Origin: Aquibaculum sediminis
Lineage (GTDB): Bacteria; Pseudomonadota; Alphaproteobacteria; Kiloniellales; DSM-21159
Assembly (NCBI RefSeq): GCF_040712085.1
Contig: NZ_JBFCVK010000003.1
Span: 248,001-312,000 of the forward strand
Direction: 5' to 3'
Length of the DNA: 64,000 nucleotides
The stretch's first letter is position 1. Every line of letters starts with the position of its first letter. Below are positions 20,614 to 28,205 of the stretch, piece by piece. The translations under genes were made by a program, and so were the position numbers. A model generated the notes under the pieces. The model saw only the letters and a program-made list of their open reading frames with translations, was not told the DNA's origin and did no database searches.

Positions 20614-21152
20614 TGCAGCCGCTCCAGGATCGGCAGGATCAGTTCTTCCAACTCGACCGGATGGATCGGCCCCACGTGCCGGTAGCGGATGGTGCCCTCG
20701 CGGTCGACGACGAAGGTCTCGGGCACGCCAGAGATGCCCCACTCGATCCCCACACGCCCCTCCTCATCGGCGCCGATGCGCTCATAGGGGTTGCCCAGTT
20801 CCTCCAGCCATGACAGGGCTTCCTCCGGCTCGTCCTTGTAGTTGATCCCGAGAATGCGCACGCGGTCTTCGGCGGCCAGTTCCATGAACAGGGGATGCTC
20901 GGCGCGACAGGGCAGGCACCAGGAAGCGAAGACATTGACCAGGGTGACCTCACCATTGCCCAAATCCCCAGTGGAGAAGCCCGCCTGGTCGCCGCCAGTG
21001 ATCGCCGGCAACTCGAAGGCCGGCGCCGGCTGGTCGATCAGCACGGACGGAATGGTCGAGGGATCACGGTCGGGATCGAGCCCGAGATAGAAGAAGTAGG
21101 CGCCAACGGCGAAGATCAGCAGCGGAAGAATGAAAAGCAGTCGTGCCAGCAT
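20610..21152 (-). CDS. ccmG: Thiol:disulfide interchange protein CcmG/DsbE
   Basis: 180 residues with an N-terminal membrane anchor (about 4-24). The thioredoxin fold has the redox motif WCLPC (Cys79 and Cys82) and an EH-rich surface after it. It keeps the CcmH/apocytochrome thiols reduced in the periplasm. The cis-Pro motif GVPET and the nearby GISG segment are present. It starts 9 bases after the ccmF stop. Confidence 0.94.
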   Translation of the reverse strand: MLARLLFILPLLIFAVGAYFFYLGLDPDRDPSTIPSVLIDQPAPAFELPAITGGDQAGFSTGDLGNGEVTLVNVFASWCLPCRAEHPLFMELAAEDRVRILGINYKDEPEEALSWLEELGNPYERIGADEEGRVGIEWGISGVPETFVVDREGTIRYRHVGPIHPVELEELILPILERLQ

Positions 21153-21161
21153 GTCAGCCCC

Positions 21162-23147
21162 TTACTCCGCCGGCGCCGGCCGGACCGCTGCCTTGGCCGC
21201 CTTGCGCGGCGCGCCGACCCGCAGGCGACGGTCGCTGAGCGACACCAGCCCACCCAGGGCCATGAAGGCCGAACCGAACCAGATCCAGGGCACCAGCGGC
21301 TCGAGGTAGAGCCGCAGGGTCCAGGCGCCGCCGGGTTGCGGGTCGCCGATGACAGCATAGAGATCGTAGAGGCCGTTGGTGCGGATGGCGGCCTGGGTGG
21401 TGTGCATTTCCTGCACGGGATAGAAGCGGCGCTCCGGATAAAGCGTGCCGAGCTCTCGCCCGTCGCGCAGCAGGGTGAGCGGCGCGGTGTCGCTGAGATA
21501 GTTGGGGCCCTGGATGCGCTGGGTGCCGTCGAAGCGGAAGCTGTAGCCGCCGAGCGCCACCTCATCGCCCGGACGCACCACCCGCACCTCCTCCAGCTTC
21601 CAGGCCGAGGAGCCGATCATCCCGGCCATGGCCACGGCAAGCCCGGCGTGAGCAAGGCTCATGCCCCAGGCGGCGCGCGGCAGGCCGCGCGCCCGGCGCC
21701 AGGAATCCCCGGCGGGCACCCGGAAGAGGCGCAGGCGCTCAGCCAGTTCCCACAGCGTGCCGAGGAAGAGCCAGACCGCCAGCCCCATGGCCAGGGCGGC
21801 CAGAACCGGCCCGCCCTCCTGAATATACCAGGTGGCAGCCGCGGCCAGGACGGCGGCAAGCGCCACGAACTTGAGCCGCCCCAGCACCCCGGCCAGATCG
21901 GCGCGCTTCCAGGCCAGCATCGGCCCGATCGCCATCACCGCCACCAAAGGCAGCATGATCGGCAGGAAGGTGGCATTGAAGTAGGGCGGGCCCACCGAGA
22001 GGCGCCCACCTGCGAAGGCTTCGACGAAGAGCGGGTAGAAGGTGCCGAGCAACACCGTCGCCGTGGCCGTGGCCAGCAGCAGGTTGTTCAGCACCAGCCC
22101 GCCTTCCCGGCTGACCGGCGCGAAGAGGCCGCCCGCTTTCAGGCTGGGTGCCCGCCAGGCGAAGAGCGCCAGAGAGCCGCCGGCGGCGATCACGAGCAGC
22201 AGCAGAATGTAGAGACCGCGCGTGGGGTCGACGGCAAAGGCATGCACCGAGGTCAGCAAGCCCGAGCGCACCACGAAGGTCCCAAGCAGCGACAGGCAGA
22301 AGGTCAGGATGGCCAGGAGGATGGTCCAGACCTTCAAGGCGTCGCGCTTTTCCACCACGATGGCCGAGTGCAGCAGCGCCGTGCCCAGCAGCCAGGGCAT
22401 GAAGGAGACGTTCTCCACCGGATCCCAGAACCACCAGCCGCCCCAACCCAGCTCGTAGTAAGCCCACCAGCTGCCCAGCGCGATCCCGCCGGTCAGGAAG
22501 GTCCAGGCCGCAAGCGTCCAGGGCCGGACCCAGCGCGCCCAGGCCGGATCGACCCGCCCCTCGAGCAGGGCGGCGATGGCGAAGGAGAAGGCGATGGAGA
22601 AGCCGACGTAGCCCAGGTAGAGCAGCGGCGGATGGAAGGCGAGGCCCGGGTCCTGCAGCAGCGGATTGAGGTCGTTGCCGTCCAGCGGCGCCGGCCAGAC
22701 CCGCTCGAAGGGGTTGGAGGTGAAGAGCATGAAGGTGAAGAAGCCGATGGCGACCCAGGCCTGCACGCCCAGAACCCGCGCCTTCAGGCTGGGCGGCAGA
22801 TTGTGCCCGAAGGCCGCCACCGCCGCTCCGAAGATGGTGAGGATCAGCACCCAGAGCAGCAGGGAACCCTCGTGGTTGCCCCACACGCCGGTGACCTTGT
22901 AGAGCATCGGCTTGGCCGAGTGCGAGTTCTGCACGACGTTCAGCACGGTGAAGTCGCTGACCACGTAGGCCCAGGTCAGTGCCGCGAAGGCCAGCACCGT
23001 CGCCGCGCACTGCAGGAGAGCGGCCGGGCGGGCCACTGCCATCCAGTCAGTACGGCCGCGCGCGGCCCCGAGCATGGGCAGGGTTCCCTGCACCAGCGCC
23101 ACCAGCAGCGCCAGCACCAGGGCGAAGTGACCCAGTTCAGGAATCAC
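21162..23147 (-). CDS. ccmF: Haem lyase CcmF
   Basis: 661 residues and about 14 membrane helices. The WWD haem-handling region is visible as WGGWWFWDPVENVS (about residue 230), with conserved histidines in GVWGNHEGS, FHPPLLY and the following helices. It attaches haem covalently to the CXXCH motifs of apocytochromes in the periplasm, working with CcmH and CcmI. A soluble periplasmic domain lies near the C-terminus. Confidence 0.97.
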   Translation of the reverse strand: MIPELGHFALVLALLVALVQGTLPMLGAARGRTDWMAVARPAALLQCAATVLAFAALTWAYVVSDFTVLNVVQNSHSAKPMLYKVTGVWGNHEGSLLLWVLILTIFGAAVAAFGHNLPPSLKARVLGVQAWVAIGFFTFMLFTSNPFERVWPAPLDGNDLNPLLQDPGLAFHPPLLYLGYVGFSIAFSFAIAALLEGRVDPAWARWVRPWTLAAWTFLTGGIALGSWWAYYELGWGGWWFWDPVENVSFMPWLLGTALLHSAIVVEKRDALKVWTILLAILTFCLSLLGTFVVRSGLLTSVHAFAVDPTRGLYILLLLVIAAGGSLALFAWRAPSLKAGGLFAPVSREGGLVLNNLLLATATATVLLGTFYPLFVEAFAGGRLSVGPPYFNATFLPIMLPLVAVMAIGPMLAWKRADLAGVLGRLKFVALAAVLAAAATWYIQEGGPVLAALAMGLAVWLFLGTLWELAERLRLFRVPAGDSWRRARGLPRAAWGMSLAHAGLAVAMAGMIGSSAWKLEEVRVVRPGDEVALGGYSFRFDGTQRIQGPNYLSDTAPLTLLRDGRELGTLYPERRFYPVQEMHTTQAAIRTNGLYDLYAVIGDPQPGGAWTLRLYLEPLVPWIWFGSAFMALGGLVSLSDRRLRVGAPRKAAKAAVRPAPAE

Positions 23148-23150
23148 CGC

Positions 23151-23618
23151 TCAGCCCCCGCTGCCCCGGGGCGGGCCTTCGCCGGATTCCGGGCGCCAGA
23201 CCCCGGCGCGCTCCAGCGCATCGGCCACCTCGGAGGGCATGTAGTTCTCGTCGTGACGCGCCAGCACCTCTTCCGCCTGGAACAGCCCGCCATCGGTCAT
23301 GCGACCTTGGGCCACCACGCCCTGCCCTTCGCGGAAGAGATCGGGCAGGATGCCGCGATAGGCGACCGGCACGCTTTCGGCAAAGTCCGTGACCCGGAAG
23401 GCCACGCTGCCCTCCCCGTCCCGCTCGAGCGAGCCCTCCTCCACGATGCCGCCGATGCGCAGCATGCGACCGGGCGGCGGTGCCTCGCTGTGCAGGTCGG
23501 ACGGCGAGTAGAAAAAGAGCAGGTTGTCCTCGAAGGCGGTCAGCGCGAGCGCCGAGGCGGCCCCGAGGCACAGCAGCCCAAGGCCGACGACCATCATGCG
23601 GCGGCGCTTGCGGGTCAT
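23151..23618 (-). CDS. ccmE: Haem chaperone CcmE
   Basis: 155 residues. Basic N-terminus and one membrane anchor (about 8-27), then a beta-barrel periplasmic domain. The covalent haem ligand is His122 in ARHDENYMP, with Tyr126 close by. It carries haem from CcmABCD to CcmF. Start at 23618 overlaps the ccmD stop (ATGA); an ORF extending further upstream is not used. Confidence 0.96.
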   Translation of the reverse strand: MTRKRRRMMVVGLGLLCLGAASALALTAFEDNLLFFYSPSDLHSEAPPPGRMLRIGGIVEEGSLERDGEGSVAFRVTDFAESVPVAYRGILPDLFREGQGVVAQGRMTDGGLFQAEEVLARHDENYMPSEVADALERAGVWRPESGEGPPRGSGG

Positions 23619-23812
23619 GCGCCCTCCCCCTTCTCGCTGCCGGTTCGCTGCCGGCGATGCGGCGCCAGGGCGCGCAGAGAGTCCAGTTCCCGCTCCCGCC
23701 GTTTCAATCCCTGGCGCGCGCCGAAGAACAACAGCCCAAGGACCAGGGCGGTCAGGGCATAGCTGCCCCAGACGTAGAGCGCATAGCCGCCCATGGCGAG
23801 GTAGCCGCTCAT
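23615..23812 (-). CDS. ccmD: Haem exporter protein CcmD
   Basis: 65 residues with a single membrane helix (about 14-32) followed by a basic, charged tail (RRERELDSLR). CcmD assists release of haem-loaded CcmE from the CcmABC complex. It overlaps ccmE by 4 bp and shares one base with the ccmC stop, as expected in a tightly packed ccm operon. Confidence 0.9.
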   Translation of the reverse strand: MSGYLAMGGYALYVWGSYALTALVLGLLFFGARQGLKRRERELDSLRALAPHRRQRTGSEKGEGA

Positions 23813-24567
23813 CAGCGTCCCTCCACGGCCAGGCGGCCCAGTGCACGCAGGCGCGCGGCGAGCAGCTCACTGCGCATGCGCAGGATCAGCACCACCACAT
23901 AGAACAGCGTGAAGGCCAACGCCATGACCAGCAGCGGCCAGAGCATCGAGCTGTGGATCGCCGGCGTGCCGATCCGGCTGACGCTGGCCGGCTGATGCAG
24001 CGTGTTCCACCAGTCCACCGAGAACTTGATGATCGGCAGGTTGACCACACCCACAAGGGCCAGCACGGCCCCGGCCCGGCGGCCGCGCTCCTCGTTCTCG
24101 AAGGCGTTAGAGAGTGCCATGTAGCCCAGATAGAGGAAAAAGAGGATCAACACCGAGGTGAGCCGTGCGTCCCAGACCCACCAGGTGCCCCACATAGGCT
24201 TGCCCCAGAGGGAGCCGGTGGCCAGCGCCAGAAGAGTGAAGGCGGCGCCGATGGGCGCACTGGCCTGGGCTGCCACCCCGGCCAGGGGATGGCGCCAGAT
24301 CAGCAGCGAGGCGCTGGCGAGCGCAAGATTGAGATAGACGAAAAGCGCCATCCAGGCCGCGGGTACGTGCACGTACATGATGCGTACGGACTGGCCCTGC
24401 TGATAGTCGGCAGGTGAGATAAACAGTGCTCCCACCAGCCCAATGGTCAGCGCAGCCAGCATGGCACCGAAACACCAGGGATAGATGCGGTTGGCAAAGC
24501 GCAAAAAGCGCCCCGGATTGGCGAGGCGGTGCAGATTGGCGCTTCTGGCGGTGGTGGTATCGGTCAC
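23812..24567 (-). CDS. ccmC: Haem exporter protein CcmC
   Basis: 251 residues with six membrane helices. The haem-handling tryptophan-rich motif WGTWWVWDARLTS is present, along with conserved His residues in YVHVPAAWMA and the loop near NTLHQPAS. CcmC loads haem on CcmE. A 163-bp gap with a structured spacer separates it from ccmB; the other ccm genes are packed. Confidence 0.96.
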   Translation of the reverse strand: MTDTTTARSANLHRLANPGRFLRFANRIYPWCFGAMLAALTIGLVGALFISPADYQQGQSVRIMYVHVPAAWMALFVYLNLALASASLLIWRHPLAGVAAQASAPIGAAFTLLALATGSLWGKPMWGTWWVWDARLTSVLILFFLYLGYMALSNAFENEERGRRAGAVLALVGVVNLPIIKFSVDWWNTLHQPASVSRIGTPAIHSSMLWPLLVMALAFTLFYVVVLILRMRSELLAARLRALGRLAVEGR

Positions 24568-24608
24568 TGCTTTTCAGCCGAAGTCCTGCAAGCGCGTGGC
24601 GGCAGCCG

Positions 24609-24660
24609 GCCCGATCGCAGGCTCCTCAGAGGAGCCGTCCGGGCCAACCGGGGATCGGGC
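24609..24660. repeat. Structured spacer between ccmB and ccmC
   Basis: GCCCGATC (24609-24616) and GATCGGGC (24653-24660) can form an 8-bp outer stem enclosing a perfect 6-bp hairpin GGCTCC-tcaga-GGAGCC (24620-24636). It is the only large gap inside the ccm cluster. It may be an RNA element that sets expression between ccmB and ccmC. Function inferred only. Confidence 0.4.
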
Positions 24661-24730
24661 TTCGCATTCGGGGCGTAAAATGGCCTGTTGTACCCCTCAG
24701 GTCCAGCCAAATGCCGCAGAAAAGGCCGCG

Positions 24731-25396
24731 TCATTCCGCCGCCTGACGCAACCCCGCCCCTCCGGCGACGGCGGCCACCGGCAGGGCGATCAGCAAGAGA
24801 GCACCCAGCAAGAGCAGGTGGGGACGCGCCGGCAGCCCCGCAAGCGTGGCATCCACCGCTGCGGTGCCGAAAATCAGCACCGGCACGGCAAGCGGCAGCA
24901 CCAGCAGGGGCAGCAGCACGCCGCCGCGCCGCGCCCCGAGGCAGAGCGCGGCCCCGGTGGCGCCGAAGAGCGACAGCGCCGGCGTTCCCAGGAGCAGGCT
25001 GGCCAGGAGCACGAGATAGCCTTCCGGCGGCAGGGTGTAGAGCAGCCCCACCAGCGGCGCCGCCAGCACCAGCGGCAGCCCCGTGGTCAGCCAGTGGGCC
25101 GTGGCCTTGGCCAGCACCAGGGCTTCCGCCGGCAGAGGCGAGAGCAGCAGCAGGTCGAGGCTGCCGTCCTCCTGTTCCAGGGCAAAAAGTCGCTCAAGCG
25201 AGAGCAGCAGGGCCAGCAGCGCGGCGACCCAGACCACGCCCGGCCCGATGCGCAGCAGAAGGTTGGGCTCCGGGCCCAGGGCGAAGGGAAAGAGTGCTGC
25301 CACCAGCAGGAAGAAGGACAGGGCGAGGAAGAGATCGCCGCGCTGACGCCAGGCAAGCTGCAGATCGCGGGCGACGAGCGCAAACCAGGGGCTCAT
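24731..25396 (-). CDS. ccmB: Haem exporter protein CcmB
   Basis: 221 residues, the usual size, with six hydrophobic helices. The family pattern FALEQEDGSLDLLLLSPLP is present near the middle. It is the membrane partner of the CcmA ATPase in the CcmABCD haem-release complex. ATG at 25396 overlaps ccmA by 4 bp. Confidence 0.94.
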   Translation of the reverse strand: MSPWFALVARDLQLAWRQRGDLFLALSFFLLVAALFPFALGPEPNLLLRIGPGVVWVAALLALLLSLERLFALEQEDGSLDLLLLSPLPAEALVLAKATAHWLTTGLPLVLAAPLVGLLYTLPPEGYLVLLASLLLGTPALSLFGATGAALCLGARRGGVLLPLLVLPLAVPVLIFGTAAVDATLAGLPARPHLLLLGALLLIALPVAAVAGGAGLRQAAE

Positions 25397-26049
25397 GCCA
25401 GCAGCGCCTCGGCGTCGGGGGCCTGGGGGCGATAGTGGGCCAGATCCAGGCGCTGCGCCCGGTCGGTCACGCCCGGCAGGGCTTGGTGCGTCGCCATGAC
25501 GAGATTGCCGCCGGCCGCCCGATGCCGGGAGATGGCTGCCACCAGCGCCTTCTGGGACGCCGTGTCGAGGCCCACGGTCGGCTCGTCCAGCAGCCACAAA
25601 GGTCCGGGTGATACGGTCAGGCGCGCCAGCGCCAGCCGGCGGCGCTGCCCGGCCGAGAGCAGACGCCCGGGCCGCTCGGCCAGAACCTCCAGGGCGAAGG
25701 CTTTCAAGGCCTCCTCCACCAGACGGCCGGGCTGTGCATGTAGCTTCGTCCAGAAGGCCAGATCTTCGCGCGGGGTGAGCGGTGCCTTGATGGCATCCTG
25801 GTGCCCGAGATAGCGCGTGCGGGCGCGATGCAGGTCGGGATCCTTGGCCACGGGAACGCCCTGCCAGCGCAGCTCGCCAACGGCCGGCGGAATGTAGCCG
25901 GCCAGAAGCCGCAGCAGGCTCGACTTGCCCGAACCGTTGGGCCCGACGAGCAGCAACGCATCCCCGGGCTCTAGGGCAAAATCGAGCTGGGCAAAGACCG
26001 GCCAGCCACCCCGCAGGCAGCCGAGGTCATAGCCTTCGAACTGGCTCAC
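25393..26049 (-). CDS. ccmA: Haem exporter ATP-binding protein CcmA
   Basis: 218 residues. ABC ATPase with GPNGSGKSS at 36-44, an LSAGQRRRLALARL signature and LLDEPTVGLD as Walker B. It powers release of haem-CcmE rather than haem export. The start is GTG at 26049 with AGGAG about 6 bases upstream; the longer ATG at 26163 lacks this. It is the first gene of the nine-gene ccm operon. Confidence 0.94.
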   Translation of the reverse strand: MSQFEGYDLGCLRGGWPVFAQLDFALEPGDALLLVGPNGSGKSSLLRLLAGYIPPAVGELRWQGVPVAKDPDLHRARTRYLGHQDAIKAPLTPREDLAFWTKLHAQPGRLVEEALKAFALEVLAERPGRLLSAGQRRRLALARLTVSPGPLWLLDEPTVGLDTASQKALVAAISRHRAAGGNLVMATHQALPGVTDRAQRLDLAHYRPQAPDAEALLA

Positions 26050-26401
26050 GTCGGGCTCCTTGCTGCATTGGCCAGGAAACTCTGGCCGCGCGTCGGCGCC
26101 TGATAACAGATCAAAGGCCTGGGCCAAAGGGGGCGGACGCCCTTCGAGGGCAGCGCCGAGCAACTTGCAGCTGGGAAGGGAGAAGGCGCTGAAGAAAAAA
26201 GCGGCCGCCGGGGGTCGGAGCCGGCGGCCGCTCGAGCCGGTCTATGCTTGGGGGGCATTTCGAGGTCGACCGGCAAACCTCTGACAGAGAGGGGAAGTCT
26301 CCGTAGGATTAAAGCTAGGTCTCGATTGTGGTGCCCATTTGCTCCGAATAAGGCGGAATTGTGATTCCGGCAGCCAGTGCGTACGCCTGTGAGTGCGGGC
26401 A
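26050..26401. other. Non-coding region between ccmA and mnmE
   Basis: 352 bp without a convincing gene. It should carry the ccmA promoter and holds the mnmE terminator (26191-26232). A short ORF spanning nearly all of it on the minus strand has no recognisable features. A TAGACCGG octamer occurs near 26240 on the minus strand. Confidence 0.6.
26191..26232 (-). terminator. Rho-independent terminator downstream of mnmE
   Basis: A perfect 12-bp stem: AGCGGCCGCCGG (26200-26211) pairs with CCGGCGGCCGCT (26221-26232) around a 9-base loop. On the minus strand the stem is followed by TTTTTTCTTC, so it stops transcription coming leftwards from mnmE before ccmA. Confidence 0.9.
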
Positions 26402-27754
26402 TCACTTGCCGATGCAGAAATCGCGAAAGATGATGTCGAGCAGCGCCTCGACATCGACCCGACCCACAATGCGGCCCAGTGCGCGCAAGGCCAGGCGCAG
26501 ATCCTCGGCAAAAAGCGCGGTTTCGCCCGCCTGCGCCGCCCGGGCCAGGGCCTCGGCACAGTCCGCCACCGCCGCACGCTGGCGCGCCCGCGTGAGCAGC
26601 GGCGCCTCGCCAGCATGCTCGAAACGAGCCTCCACGAGGGCCAGGAGGCGGCTTTCCAGTTCGGCCAGGCCGGCGCCGCTGCGCGCCGACAGCGACAGCG
26701 CGGGAATGCCGTCCAGGCTCTCCGGCAGTGTCCCTTTGACCAGATCGACCTTGTTCCAGAGCACCAGGCTGTCGCGATCGAGCAGCGCGAAGCTTGCCGG
26801 ATCCGGTGCCGCGGCCTCGGCGGCGTCGAAAACCAGCAGCTTGATGTCGGCGGCTTCGGCCCGGGCCAGGCTGCGGCGGATCCCCTCGGCTTCCACCGGA
26901 TCCAGCTTGCTTGTTTCCGGCGCAGCCCGCAGCCCGGCGGTATCGGCCAGCAGCAGCGGATAGCCGCCGAGATCCAGGGCCACCTCGACCACATCGCGGG
27001 TGGTGCCAGCCCGTTCTGAAACAATGGCGGCATCGCGCCGGGCCAGGGCATTGAGCAGGCTCGACTTGCCGGCATTGGGCGGGCCCAGCAGGGCGACGCG
27101 CAGCCCCTCGCGCAGTCGCTCGCCCGTCGGCGGTGCCTCCAACAGCGCGACCAGCTCGCGCCGCAACGCCTCGGCATCACGCGCGGCCTCCGGCAGCAGG
27201 TCGTCCGGCAGTTCTTCGTCGGCGAAATCGATGGCCGCTTCCACCCGGGCCAGGATGCGGGTCAGACGCTCCGACCAGTCGGCCACCGCCCGTCCCAGCA
27301 GCCCCTCCGCCTGCGCCAGGGCCTGGCGGCGCTGGGCTTCGGTATCGGCGTCGATGAGATCGGCCAGGCCTTCCACCGCCGCCAGGTCGAGCCGGCCGTT
27401 GTCGAAGGCGCGGCGGGTGAACTCGCCCGCCTCTGCCGGCCGCAATCCTGGCATGGCGGACAGAGCCTCAAGCAGGACAGCGAGAACGGCACGGCCGCCG
27501 TGGACCTGAAACTCCGCCATATCCTCGCCGGTGAAGGAACCCGGCGCCGGAAACCAGAGAACCAGGCCATGATCGATCACGCGCCCGTCGCCGGGGTGGC
27601 GCAGCGCCCGCAGGCTCGCCCGGCGCGCTTCCGGCAAGGCACCGGCCAGCGCGCGGACGGCAGTCGCCGTGGCGGGTCCTGAGCAGCGGACCACCGCCAC
27701 ACCGGCGCGCCCCTGCCCGCTCGACAGCGCAAAGAGCGTCTCCTCAGCGCTCAC
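26402..27754 (-). CDS. mnmE: tRNA uridine-5-carboxymethylaminomethyl modification GTPase MnmE
   Basis: 450 residues, the expected length. With MnmG it modifies U34 of certain tRNAs. The N-terminal TrmE domain contains GRAGVAVVRCSG and the DFxxEEL-like FADEELP. The embedded G domain has GPPNAGKSS (224-232), AGTTRD, DTAG (271-274) and NKVD, and the protein ends in the catalytic CIGK. It lies about 30 kb from mnmG. A DUF6489-like gene precedes it by 53 bases and a terminator follows. Confidence 0.97.
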   Translation of the reverse strand: MSAEETLFALSSGQGRAGVAVVRCSGPATATAVRALAGALPEARRASLRALRHPGDGRVIDHGLVLWFPAPGSFTGEDMAEFQVHGGRAVLAVLLEALSAMPGLRPAEAGEFTRRAFDNGRLDLAAVEGLADLIDADTEAQRRQALAQAEGLLGRAVADWSERLTRILARVEAAIDFADEELPDDLLPEAARDAEALRRELVALLEAPPTGERLREGLRVALLGPPNAGKSSLLNALARRDAAIVSERAGTTRDVVEVALDLGGYPLLLADTAGLRAAPETSKLDPVEAEGIRRSLARAEAADIKLLVFDAAEAAAPDPASFALLDRDSLVLWNKVDLVKGTLPESLDGIPALSLSARSGAGLAELESRLLALVEARFEHAGEAPLLTRARQRAAVADCAEALARAAQAGETALFAEDLRLALRALGRIVGRVDVEALLDIIFRDFCIGK

Positions 27755-27807
27755 GGCACTTCACAGAGGTGGTGCAGCAGGAAACTGACCGCGGGAGAGA
27801 GGCGCGA

Positions 27808-28092
27808 TCACTCCCCGCTCTTGCCGCTCTTGCCACCCTTCCCGCCGCCACCGCCCCCCGTGGCGGCCGTAGCCATCTGGTTCCAGAAGTTCTTCTGCAA
27901 CTCTTCCCATCCCTGCAACGAGGCCGGCAGCCAGGTCTTGAGCAGCGTTTCCGGCTCGCTGGCTTGCAGGGCCTTGCGCATGCGCTGCTGGATTTCCTCC
28001 ATCAAGGCCTCCTGCATCGGCGCCACGTCCGGCAGACCGAGAAAGGAGCGGGCCTCTTGGGCGGTGCAGTCGATATCGATGGTGATCTTCAT
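27808..28092 (-). CDS. DUF6489-like small protein
   Basis: 94 residues. The N-terminus MKITIDIDCTAQEARSFLG resembles the small alphaproteobacterial family DUF6489. Then comes a predicted amphipathic helix (LMEEIQQRMRKALQ) and a WLPASLQGWEELQKNFWNQM segment. The tail is Gly/Lys/Ser rich (GGGGGGKGGKSGKSG). A phasin-like or regulatory role is sometimes suggested for such proteins; nothing here proves it. It is upstream of mnmE and probably in the same transcript. Confidence 0.65.
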   Translation of the reverse strand: MKITIDIDCTAQEARSFLGLPDVAPMQEALMEEIQQRMRKALQASEPETLLKTWLPASLQGWEELQKNFWNQMATAATGGGGGGKGGKSGKSGE

Positions 28093-28205
28093 GACCAGAT
28101 GCCTCCCGGGCTTGAGAGCGGGCGGTGCCGCCCCTCATATAACCTTCTAGCGATCCGTCGGCAAAGCCCGGCGACCCAATCACCAGCCGCCGAAGGGATG
28201 TCGCC

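Noticed and set aside
20895..23762. A 955-codon open frame on the plus strand across ccmF
   Set aside because: It is the antisense of ccmF and ccmE, with a compositional pattern (Arg/Gly/His/Gln) typical of GC-rich shadows.
26046..26405. A 119-codon minus-strand frame in the ccmA-mnmE gap
   Set aside because: No domain, no ribosome-binding site, and it crosses a rho-independent terminator.
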